Shown here: positions 37,807 through 49,737 of the stretch, piece by piece | Layout of the letters: every line of letters starts with the position of its first letter | How positions within the stretch are numbered: position 1 is the first letter of the stretch | Source of the DNA: Cruorifilaria tuberocauda | Taxonomy: Eukaryota; Nematoda; Chromadorea; Rhabditida; Onchocercidae | Reading direction: 5' to 3' | Length of the DNA: 64,000 nt | Assembly: GCA_013365365.1 (NCBI GenBank) | Contig: JABVXU010000295.1 | Span: 1 to 64,000 of the forward strand | Notes under the pieces: model-generated | The model's input: only the letters and a program-made list of their open reading frames with translations | The model's database searches: none | What the model was told of the DNA's origin: nothing | Made by a program: the position numbers and the translations under genes

Positions 37807-39448
37807 TTATATTGATTCTGGTATTATAGCTAAAAGAAGCTTCCAGAAAGTAAAAAAAGAGAAACAATAGTGAAGGTATAAGGTTTCAATGAGAAAAATA
37901 TTTGAAATGTTCAAATAATCAAGCAAGGTGAAACTTACTCGCACAATGTTTGCATGTACCTCGTTCTCCAGGCTCACCAGGCATACCACGTTGGCCCACT
38001 TTTCCGGGTTTTCCTTCTGGTCCTGGTTTCCCTGGCTGTCCGGGCAATCCAGGAGGTCCTGGGAAGGATTGTCCATCTGGTCCAGGAATACCTTTCGGAC
38101 CAGCTGGTCCTGCTGGACCTTGAAGACCAGGTGGTGCCTGTGGTCCGGTCATGTAAATGACTCTGCCTGGTATGCCTCGAGTTCCAGGTGGTCCAACTCT
38201 TCCGGGTCTTCCAATTGCCCCAGGCTGTCCTGGCGTACCCTATAAACTATCACTTACTAAGAATAAAAAAACTTACTTTTTTTAACAATATAATTTTTTG
38301 AACAGCAAGACGAGTTTTCACTCAATATCACACGCCCCTTTTTTGTTTAACTGGTAGTAGCGATTTTTATGAAGCATTATTCATGACAAAGGAAGTAATG
38401 TTCTTTGAAACATGCATACCATTTCACCACGTACTCCATCTTTTGGTGCATCTCCTGGTGTACCTTTTGGTCCAGGTGGACCTTTTGATCCCATATGACC
38501 AATTGTACCAGGACGTCCTGGAGGACATATAAGACAGAGATCCTCATGCACTGCCGCTTTCAATTGAGCATCAGCGCCATTTTTTCCATCTTTGCCATTG
38601 ATTCCATCTTTACCATCATTGCCGGGATCTCCTTCAGGTCCAACAGGTCCTGCTAGTCCCTAAATTATAAAAATATCAGCAAAATATGATTCATGTTGTA
38701 GCTTTTTCTGTCACTAAATTTTATCCTATATAATGTTGGCATGACTTTGCAATTCAAAATGTAATTTGATTTACCTGGTTGCATGTGCAGCATACGTTTA
38801 ATTCTGCATTAATTATAGTAGCAGTAGTACGTTCATGCTTTTGCTTACTTTTATCATTGGTTGGTATCCAATGACCAAACATCCACTCACGTTTTAAACG
38901 GCGAGCACTGGCTAATTGCAATCCAGACATTTCCGCAAGCATATTACGTGAGCGTGACTGTAATTTCGTTATCACTTAAAATTTCTGATTTTTCACAATG
39001 TTACAGATAGAAAAAAGTGAAAATAAAGAAACTGAAACGATTTGAAAGTGGTCACTATCATTAAGGTGATTCATCTCAGATACATGATTTTGGTCTAATT
39101 TCTCAAGTAATACGTAATAACTAGTAAACTCGCAGATGTGCAATATCTACACGCAGATGGATGTCGTTCGTGAATAACGTGATAGAGAAAGCGAGAGTTA
39201 TTTCAAATGTTCAGATCTATTTAATTCCTTATTGGTATGTGAAGCAGCAGAGGGTAGAATTTTACTTTGCAGTATTCTGTTTCATCGGAAATATGGCCAT
39301 GAAGTGATTGCACATAAGAATGCAGTGCAGGAAGAGTAATTACTGCAGCAATAACGGCTACTGTTGAGCATGCAACTGCAGTAACTGCTAATCGGCGCAA
39401 ATGTCGCTGTTCCAAAATTTCCTTGTCATATTCTATCGCCATTGACAT
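37807..39448 (-). CDS. Nematode cuticle collagen A
   Basis: Secreted structural collagen of the cuticle. Exons in transcript order: 39266-39448, 38775-38957, 38420-38659, 37939-38239, and a last exon tentatively 37807-37829. The N-terminal Col_cuticle_N domain has a membrane-spanning helix ([20 protein letters not shown]) and a conserved block with a subtilisin-type processing site ([14 protein letters not shown]). Cys clusters CCTC, CLICPPG and CKHC flank Gly-X-Y blocks (exon 3 and exon 4). A TTCAG 17 bases before the ATG (about 39462-39466) suits SL trans-splicing. Oddity: the family end, CxxC-x-PRxPxG, is present as ACT CCA AGG ATG CCT at about 37769-37783, but is preceded by AA instead of AG. 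The GT-AG alternative gives a non-typical end (TIIPESI). Confidence 0.93.
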
Positions 39449-42238
39449 AATTAAATTAGACCTGAAGGAAAAAGAATGGGAATAATTTAAAATTGAGAAA
39501 ATCTCAATTAAAAATGAATAAAGATTGAAGTTATAGCATTTATTGACATTTAGATATTTGAACATAACATAGGAAAAAAGTACTCATTCATTTTAAAAAT
39601 TCAATCAGTCATAAGAATGTCATTTACTTAACTGTAATAATTATAGAATGATTCAAATAATTAATTTGCATATACAAGTATAAATTTAGGAAAGTTTAAA
39701 TGATCAATTAAAAGTTAAGATTAAAGTAATGATAGAACTGATAAGCTTAGATAAATTTATCGTTCAATTGTAATAATGAATTAAAAATGAATGAAGACCA
39801 AAGTTATAACATTTATTGATACATGAGATATTTGAATATAAAATTGAGGCCAGATCAGAGGAACATTATAAGATTAGAATTAAATTGATATAAAACCTTC
39901 CGTCCTTCCTACCTCCTTAATGATAGATTGAGCGAATAGCTATTGTGTTTGCTGGCGATAATTAAATGTCCGATACTGAGCAGACATTTAATTCTGTTCA
40001 AACTTCATTTTTCCCACTTGGTTTATATTACCATTCCGTTGTAGTAGTGTATGATATCAAAGAACACTCCACCTCTTCGTATAGTATTTGAAATAAGATT
40101 TTTATCTCTGTATTAATAGATGTTTGAAATTTTAAACAGTCTCTTCATATAATACATTAATTTGTAATAAATTGCTAATATCAAAAATGAAGGAAGAAAA
40201 TTAATGGAATTTGAAATTTTGAATTGAATAAAAAAAATAAAATGGAAATGGATATATCGAAATAGTAGAGTAAATCGATTTGAAACATTAAATATGTTGA
40301 AAGTTGCTAGAAGAAAACTGAAAGAAGTAAAAGTAAAAAGAACTTATAGCAAGGTTATAGCAACCATCGTTAATCTGCTTAATCAGATTTGTTTATAAGA
40401 GGTAGAAAAACTATCTTATAACTAAGATAAATGCAAATTTTTAAGATTTCATGTGTAAATATTGATAATTTAAATATCAGATATCTGATACAATTGCAAT
40501 AACTTTGCACATTTAATGGATTCATAAATTATTGAAAGTGTGATATCAGTTTGAAAACTATTCCAAATATTCTGATCTGCCTGATAATCAATCGATTGAT
40601 TATAATTTCATAACTGTAACTTTAAATATATAATAAAAAATTGATCAGTGAAAATTGATCGTGCATATTAAATAAATAGTATTAGAGAAAATGTATTTTC
40701 AGATACTTTTGAAAACAGAAACGAATTGACCTTTTATTTTCAAATATCATACTTTATTAAACTTTCCACATACAAGTTGTTGACCTTTTATTTTTAATAG
40801 CATTTTGTGTTTGTTTTTCTTTTTTTCTTTTTTGAATACCATACTTTATTAAACTTTCTTTTACTTCCAAATAATTATTGCTAACTGGAAAATTTTATTA
40901 ATTATCAATTAAAAGTAGGCGTTCAGAAAATAATTGCTTTTTTTTTTTATAAGGCTGGTGGTAAATGGAATTTTCTTTTTAATTCAGGACGAACATTTAT
41001 CATTGATCTGCGAGATTTTTCATTGTATGATACCACAGACACTATCATGAAATTATTTTGGCGACAGTGTACTGGTTACAAATCCATTTTCAATTAACGG
41101 TAAAAATTTACCACTCATTTCGGGAAAAAAACGAAACTCGAAATTAACAAAAATTTTACATTGATGAAACATTTAAAACAAAATGCGTTAGAAATTTTAT
41201 TGAAAAATAAACGATGATTAATTTTAATTGAAATATTCTTTTAATATTCCATTTCTGTATTTGCAATTGAATGAAAAAAGAAAAACGCTTGAATGAATCG
41301 TATGAAAATTATTGTTAAATGAAAACTTTTGAAATAGACAGAATCTATAGGATAATTTGATAAAAACCTTTTTACCTTTTAAAACCCTGATTACAATAGT
41401 TATAACAGTACCTTTTACTACATCAACAGCTAAAATCGAATTCCTGATTTCTAATTTGGATTTAATCGATATAATATAAAACTCTTTTCACTTCATGAAA
41501 ATTTTTTTAAGTATGTAAAATGATGAAATTATGATAATCTTTTTATTGCTACCAAAATAGATCTGACCTGGAAATTAACCTATCATTCTTGTAATTTCAA
41601 ATTTGTAAAGATGAGATAATTTTACATTAGTTGTTAATCCAATACGATAAAATGTGAATTTGAAACATATGTATGCGTGTGTGTGTGTGTGTGTGTATGT
41701 GTGTGTATGTGACACAATTTAAATTCTAATTAAGGAAAAAAAAAAAAGAAACATGAAATAAAAAACAAAAGATAAGTGTTGACCTGAAAGCATCATTTGA
41801 CCGTGATATGTCTACCTACCTACCTGTACACCTCATCAATACTGTTTTCCGTTATTCTCTCTTCCACATCTCAGTCATTTTTTCAGAAAACGATTTTAAA
41901 AATCACTCTCGTCATTTTCTTCAGCTCCATTTTTAAATGATTGCAGACTTCAAGACGGCTATTTTTAACATGCGGTAAATTAAGAAAAAAATAAAATTCT
42001 AATTAAATGTATTTTACATTTAGTAATTTTTGATTTCCCAAAAAAAAATTCTCTTTCTCAAAATTAATTCATAACTTTTTTATTTTGTTTTCCATTCCAT
42101 TCTTTCTTTTCTAAATTTTAACAACTTACTGAAATTCTATGATTCAACAAAGATACCTGTTAATTAATTAACTTATTCAGGAAAAAAATCAAATTACCTA
42201 AATTTTACAGTCATTCATCTTTTCGCTTATTTATTGTG
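39449..42238. other. Divergent intergenic region between two collagens
   Basis: 2.8 kb, AT-rich, between head-to-head collagen genes; it must contain both promoters. It has a (GT)n tract at 41671-41711 and no coding signal. Shared stage-specific control is plausible but no moult-factor site is asserted. Confidence 0.55.
41671..41711. repeat. (GT)n microsatellite
   Basis: GT dinucleotides with two TATG interruptions, 530 bp upstream of the plus-strand collagen start. Confidence 0.9.
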
Positions 42239-44304
42239 ATGGATTGGAAAATGATGAAAGATTTGGAGGAAAATGAATATCGTCAAATGCGACGGATAGC
42301 ATTTCTTGCAATTGTTGTCTCAACTGTTGCTGTTATTTCAACAGTGATTACTTTACCAATGCTTTATAGTTTTATTCAGACATTAGAAAATCATTTATTG
42401 ATTGAAACTGATTTTTGTAAGGTAAAAATTTTATTAATTAAAAAACAATTTTTGCATTTACATTAGATTTGATGAATAAGTATGAGTGATGAGAGATAAA
42501 AATAAATTGTTGAGCAGAAAAATTGTGAAAAAATTTTAAGTAATTTTGAAGTAATACTAAAGTATAATATCTTGGAAGTTTAATAAAAGAGAAACGGATA
42601 TTAAATGCTAGCTAGAAATTGGATAAGAGATTTCTCATGCTGAAATGCTGAAATTGACAGTTTTAAATTTTCATATATTAATTTTCTATTTCATATTAGT
42701 TCCATGGAATATTGATGAGAAAGATTTTCAGTCTCGATCAAAGGATATGTGGTATGAAATTAGAGCACTTCAAATTGGCAACAAATTTTTCAATCGAATT
42801 AAAAGAGAATGGTTATTCGGTAAATGGACACCGGATAGTTTTTACGGAAATACCGCCGGTAATTATGGTGCAAATCCATTTTCACAAACTATTGAATCGG
42901 ATCGGATGGTGAATGGTTATTATGTTGGGCAATGTTGTACGTGTCATATGGTAAAAGTATTCAGTATCATTTTTTTTTGATAAGTGAAAAAATATTGATA
43001 AAGCATTTTTGATAAGTTTCTGATAAGTTTTTTGATAAGTGGATGAAGCATTTAAAAACGGATTAGAATGCAATGGTACAAAGTGTGTTGGAATTTTCAG
43101 TTTGAAATTTGGAAACTTTATTCTCTAATCTTAATGCAAAGATGTGAAAAATAGAATTTCTTGAATTGATTTACCACTTCATTTGTTTACTTACTGTTAG
43201 TAAGATATGTTTACTCACTAAATTAATATTTCAGAAACTAGACAAAAGTGATATTAAATTTCTAAATTCAATTTATTTCATTTGTTGTCTGTTAACGAGC
43301 ATTCTCTAGCATTAAAAAAAATATTATATATTTTTAATAAATGATTTACAATATTCAAATTTTCACTTAAAATTTCAGTATGATTTGCATCTGTCAATTT
43401 TTCAATACATTGTATTTAGGGTGCTGCAGGACCACCCGGTCCAGAGGGTGAGGAAGGAAAAAAGGGAGTAGATGGATATCCGGGAAGAAATGGTAAACCG
43501 GGAAAAGATTCGGAAATTCTTCCACCTCCACCGAATGAGGATATCAAAGAGGAAGAACCGTGCGTGACTTGTCCACCAGGCCCTCCAGGATATCGAGGTT
43601 CCATAGGTCCCAAAGGACCTCCAGGTCCTAAAGGAGCACCTGGTAATCTCGGAAGTGATGGCGAAACGGGTGAACAGATTGGTTTTATAATTTTTTAAAG
43701 AATCAGTCCATATTGTTTTGAACAAAAATTTATTCATCAGTCAATTACTTTGAATTTCTGCTGCAATTCCTTATTATGCAGTAGTAAGTAAAAATATCTA
43801 ATTTCGTTTCAGGGTTTAGTTGGACAAGCGGGACTTAAGGGTCCACGAGGACGGCGAGGGAAACCAGGTAAACGCGGTATACCAGGACGGTTAATCTATA
43901 TACCAGGACCTTTTGGTCCAGATGGACCAAAAGGGAATTTTGGTGATTTGGGTCCAAAGGGTGTGCCTGGTGTTGATGGTATCTCTTACCCAGGTCCACC
44001 TGGTGAACCAGGTGATAATGGTAAGAATGGACCGGAAGGCAAGCCAGGCTTGCCTGGATCTATGGGATCTCCAGGTGAGGATGGTGAAGAAGGCAGTTGC
44101 GATCATTGTCCAGGTAAACAAATCTCCACATTTAATTGTAAATTTTTTTTTTTACATCAACAATTCCAGTAAATTTTAGAAATGAAATAATTAAATATAT
44201 TTGATAGAAATATTTAGGAAAAAAATCAACAAATATTCTCTTTCATCTTGACCTTCCATTAGCAATAACCTATTGCAGCTCCTCGACTACCACCAGGATA
44301 TTGA
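42239..44304 (+). CDS. Nematode cuticle collagen B
   Basis: Paralogue of the minus-strand collagen at 37807-39448. Exons: 42239-42421, 42732-42950, 43420 to about 43677, 43813-44113, 44279-44304; about 329 residues. Exon 1 (183 nt) and exon 4 (301 nt, ending in phase 1) have exactly the same length as in collagen A. Features: N-terminal helix ([19 protein letters not shown]), processing block ([13 protein letters not shown]), Cys clusters [14 protein letters not shown] and CDHCP, two Gly-X-Y stretches, and the classical C-terminal end [17 protein letters not shown] 30 bases before the ATG may be a trans-splice acceptor. Oddity: homology and Gly-X-Y phase put the end of exon 3 at GAACAG/ATTGGT (43677), where there is no GT donor. 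Reading on hits a stop within six codons. Confidence 0.92.
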
Positions 44305-45634
44305 AACCTGAAAAAATCGAACAAAAATTTGTTTAATGCAGAATCATGCCATATCGTCTTTAGACATAAAATTAATAATCAATTCAATTATGCTTGTTTT
44401 TAATTTCTGTTGTTGCATGAATCATTGATAGTATCGGAGATATGTTTGAAATTATCTAATAAAGCTCTTCAAATACACAAAACCAAACGTGAGGTAAAAA
44501 GATTTCAATTTATTTATTTCGATTCCGGAATTTCGATATACCAACTGATTCATTTATACTTTTCATTACTTCATACTTCCATATTTTATGGTTAAATTTT
44601 TATAACTTTTTGTTTATCTGAAATTTTTGAAAGTAAATCTGTTTCAACTGTCTGGAGATTTTATTATGCAGTCTAGGATTATATGTTTTATGCAAATAAG
44701 TGGTTTATTTGCATAATTTAGCTGAAGTTTAAAGTCGCTCTTCGATACTTTGATATTTCCTCAAATTGGAATGACTATATTTGCTTGAGACAAAGAAATA
44801 ACGGAAATATTTTAATTTACAGGTTGAAACAATGACATGAAAGAAAAAAAAGATTTTTGAATTTTACAAATAATTACAATTATATATCAATGAGTTGCAT
44901 CATTTCGATGAATACAAGATTTGAAAGTTTTAAAATTTCACTTCAGTCAAAAATCAAAATTAGCTTGATTTAAAGCATTTCTTGCTCATCTAATACAAAA
45001 TAACAAAGAAAGTAATGATAGGTTAAGAAGAGGTCAAGAAATATACTATGAAATAATGATGGAGTAAAAACGATAACATATCGGTGATAAATGATAAATG
45101 AAAAATCTTTTGCAATGATAAAAGCTGTAACTGTGAGATTTAAACGTAAAATCAATCACAATTACAATCTCAATTCAAATATAAATGAAAAATAATACTT
45201 CCAAACATTTTGATGAAAACAAAAAAAACTTTTTTTTCATTCCAAAAAGAAGAAAGCCTAATTAATTAAGAGACTGGTCCAAAGATGAAGAAGAAATGAT
45301 AATTTGCAAACTGATAAATCTAATAAAAAAAAAACAATTTATTTCATTTTAGCAATAAAAATGCATGAATGAAAAATAAGATAATATAATATTATTGCTA
45401 TTTTATATGAAATAGAAAAATGGAAGAAAGGTTTTTTTTTTTTTTTTTTTTTGAAAAAATATCCTAAAATTATTTACAACAATAATCCACAAAAAAAAAA
45501 GGTAGTAGATATAGATATCAATCGATATTACAAATCGAGATTGATCCCGTCTAGAAAAATCGATATAGTTAAAAAATAGAATTTATAAGTAAACCGTTGT
45601 AAAAAATCGTACTTGCTTACAATTACTTTCATTC
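44305..45634. other. Intergenic between convergent collagen B and glutamate transporter
   Basis: AT-rich 1.3 kb with both 3' UTRs. A T22 homopolymer is at about 45431-45452. The ORF at 44410-44595 has no supporting splice partner. Confidence 0.6.
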
Positions 45635-48600
45635 TCAATGCTTTCCTTGCACCGATCTGTAACATTCCGAATCTTTTGTCCATGCTGGACCATTACCACG
45701 TTTTGAACTTGCCAATAATTGTCCTGAAATAATGAAAGACCTGAAAAGACAAAATTTATTTTCAAATTTGACTAATGCTATATGAATATGAGATAAAACT
45801 TATGATGTTATGATAGCAAATTACCATGTTCATCATGTGCTTGTTGTGATAAGCGCCTTTCAGCATCAATCACCGCCAAATGTGTTCGACTAAAATGATG
45901 AACAATTCCGGCACCAAATGCATCACCTAATACATTGATTGATGTTCGGATACGGTCCCTATTAACAGCAAGCATTTGTACTTTTTAAATTTTATCAAAA
46001 AAAAAAAAAAAATTGATCACATGAATTCTATCATTAATTTAAAAAATTGCACTAGAAGTATCCTTTTTGAAATATTAAATAAATTTTAAAACTTGATTGA
46101 AATGCATGCTATTAAAATTAAAATTTCAATAAATTCAAGTTTTCTATGAAAAAAAAAAAAAAGTTCTCATTAGTTTTTGCAATTACATTTTTCACTTCAT
46201 GAAATATTTTGCATTCACTCATAAACTTTTTATTATGTCTGAAAATGAATTTTCAAGAAAGTTTTAAGAAATCAATGAAAATGAGAATGCCATTTGTTTG
46301 TACTTTTACTTATACTTATACTTATATTTATATCTTTTTCTGTACTTCAAACTTCCTTTCATTTGCTTTTATTTGATTAATTTTTAAAACGATTTGAATA
46401 GATAAATCAGCAAAGAGTTTCAAACATTTTCAACTATCTTTAAATAATAAAATTAAATTTAAAACTTACAAAAGCCAATCAACGGCCACAATTAAGGAAA
46501 CATCATTTACCGGTAAACCAACTGCTGTTAAAACAATTAACATTGTAACCAGGCCAGCTGATGGTACTGATGCTGCACCTATCGATGCTAATGTTGCCGT
46601 TAAACTAAAATCCTTTTCATCTTACTTTAAACTTAATCAAAAATTAAAACAATTTTAGGCACATGCAATTTACTTAGAAAAGAAAGAAGAAATTAAAATT
46701 TTTTTGATATGATAACAAATGCAATAAAACAAAACCTAATGGTAATAACTTGGCCAAATGATAGGACAACACCGTTTGTTTGGGCTATGAAAATAGCTGC
46801 CACGGCTTCATACAGTGCTGTACCATCCTGTAATTAGATATAAAAATTGATAAAATCAAAGCAAAAAATTATTTATGAAAAATAAAAAAGAAGAATGAAG
46901 AAGGAACGGACCATATTAATAGTTGCTCCGACAGGTAACACAAATCGAGTAACTCGTCGATCAATTCCCAAATTTTCTTCCAAACATTTGAATGTCATTG
47001 GAAGAGTTGCCGAACTAAAATGAAATTATCAAACAATAAAAGTATTAAAACAAAAAAATAATAGTAATAGTAGTAAAAGTGTATAGTAGTAAATAATACT
47101 AGTAAAAAGTAAGGTGAGAAGAAAGTAAAGAATTATAGCATTTTTACTAAGTATTTTGTAAATTAATAAAGTAATGAACCTTGAAGCAGTTCCAAGAGCA
47201 GTAATCCATGCATGAAGTAAACCACGCATATAGGTAAATGGATTCTTCCTGGTACAGATAAAGAATAACAGTGGTAAACTGATTAATGCATGTATGATAA
47301 GTCCTAGCAATACTGTTACCACGTACATTGCTAACATTTGAGCCATATTTGCTAGATTATCAATTTCCAAAATTTTTCCAGCTATCAATGACATTATTCC
47401 AACTGGTGAATACCTTAAATTAGCAAACAACCTGTCTTCTTTATTTAAACATTATCAATTAATTAATTATATTTTATTAATAATAATTTAATTTATTAAA
47501 TTAATAGGATGATATTTTTGCATAAATGCATACCACATGATAAGCATGACAAGTTTCATAATCACTTTATCCAATATGGAAAAGAAATCAACCATGGTAT
47601 GAGCTTGTTCACCAAGTTGACTTAGTACTATTCCAAATGATATACAAAATACTATCACACCTGAAGTGAAAAGTAATCTATCTACGTATATCTATGATAA
47701 ATAATAATAGTATCAGTTAAATGTATAGCTTCTTATCTTTATCACTTGTATTAATTCCTTATCATTATCATTCGTATCAAGTTTAATTATTAAAGATGAA
47801 AAAAAAACTGATAACCTACCAAGAACATTCATACCAGCGGTATATTCAACCGATGGTTTCATAGTAGTAATGGAATTATTTGCAATTGCTTGTAAAATTT
47901 CAGAATTATTTTTTTTTAAAATTTTTGATTTCACCGGAATATATTTTGTTTGTACTTGTTGAAATGTTGCTTGTACAATATTTTCCGGAAATGTATTCCT
48001 GAAATCAATTTAAAACGATTATATGATGAATTATTTTTTAACGAATAAGACTGTTTTTTTTTTAGTTTTATCTGTGCATTTTCTAACTAAAAATTTTTCT
48101 TTTTCATCCTTCCTTCTCTCTCTTTCTTTCTGTCTTTTCAGCAAAAAAAAAAACAACTGCAAAAGTAATTTTTATTGAAATTAATTCAGTTCATCCAAAA
48201 AATTAAATCAATATTTGTGTTTGAACTTTAACCAAATTTTGCGAAAGCACACATTGCTTCCTTCTCTTTTCCACTCTTTCGATCTCTCTATACATTCTGG
48301 AGAGCACTTCTCGACTTCCGGAATTACTTTCTTCTTGATTTGTACGCAAACTTGATCCACAGGCCCATCTTTTTTCAAAGAGGGTTTCTTTAAGTTACCT
48401 CATTAAATCGAGAAATGTTTCGAGAGTACTGACTGTTTTTGCTTCTGTACTTTCAACCACATCACGTTTGATTGTTGGATTACCAGGATGTATTGTTAAT
48501 ACCAGAAATATGCCCGTCTAAAAAAAAGAAAAAAGAAATATTAGAATTTAACCTATTATCGATTAAAAAGGAAAAAAATCTCTCTCTCTCTCTCTTTCTC

Positions 48601-49698
48601 TCTTTGAAATATATATGGGAGAAAGGTATGTTCACCTGAAATTATTGTAAAATGTTTAAATTATTAATTTAGAAAACTAACGATAACAGCAATAAGAGTA
48701 GTAGCAACATAATAAAATATTGCAAGGAAACCCAAACGACCAGACTGTTTCGCATCCAATTGAGCTAATCCTAAAATTTATATTTTCTCAATGATTTGCA
48801 TAAAATTTAAAATATTATTGATTTGGAAGAAATTTCAAATCAAAATAATTCAATTATATTTATAATTTTAAGATTTCAAGAGATAAAAATGATTTATTTT
48901 AACTTTATCTATTTTATGTATTTAATAGTTATGTTAAGTAATTTAAAAGTAAAAACGAAGAAATTTTCATGAGATAATAAAAAATTATTGCAAAATACTG
49001 TAGTATTTCTTTAAAAAAAAAAAAAAAAAAACTTATCAATATTCATATATGAAATTAAGATTTAATTTTGATCGAACTAAATCTAACAATTAAATTAACT
49101 TAGACAGGAAGCATTAAAGCAGAAAATTTTAAATAATTATTGAAAAAATTTGAATATACTTTATCAAAAATTTCATGTTACCTGAAATGAGCGAACTGAT
49201 AATAAGCGGTAGAATCATTAGCTTCAACATACGCATCAATATTTCGCCCGGAAAGCTAACCAGTACTATAGATTGAACTGTTAAATTAAGCATACGTCCA
49301 ACAAAACCCAATAGAATACCCAGTAATACAGAAGTAACCGTAAGCACTAGCAATAAATTTCGCCTGAACCAGCTTGACATTTCCTAAATGAAAAAAAAAA
49401 TTTTTTTAATTAAACCATACAAAATATTAATAGTAATAAATAATAAGTAATAGTACTAGTAATAATAATAAGTAATACTAATACTAAATAAATAATAATA
49501 ATATGAAAATATTTAAAGTAATATAAGTGAAAATGATTATGATTTTATGCAGTATCATTAGAAGTAATAGAAAACTTTTTTTAGAATAAATTAAGATAAA
49601 ATTTTAATCAGGATTGAAATTAAAAATAAAATTTCAAAGAGTTTATCATCAAACATTTTTTTTTTAAATTACTTTATAATTCTTAGGATAAATGTTAT

Positions 49699-49737
<39 letters not shown>

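Noticed and set aside
43402..44121. Minus-strand Trp/Thr-rich ORFs over collagen B
   Set aside because: Antisense shadows of Gly-X-Y coding exons (GGN/CCN codons keep the opposite frames open).
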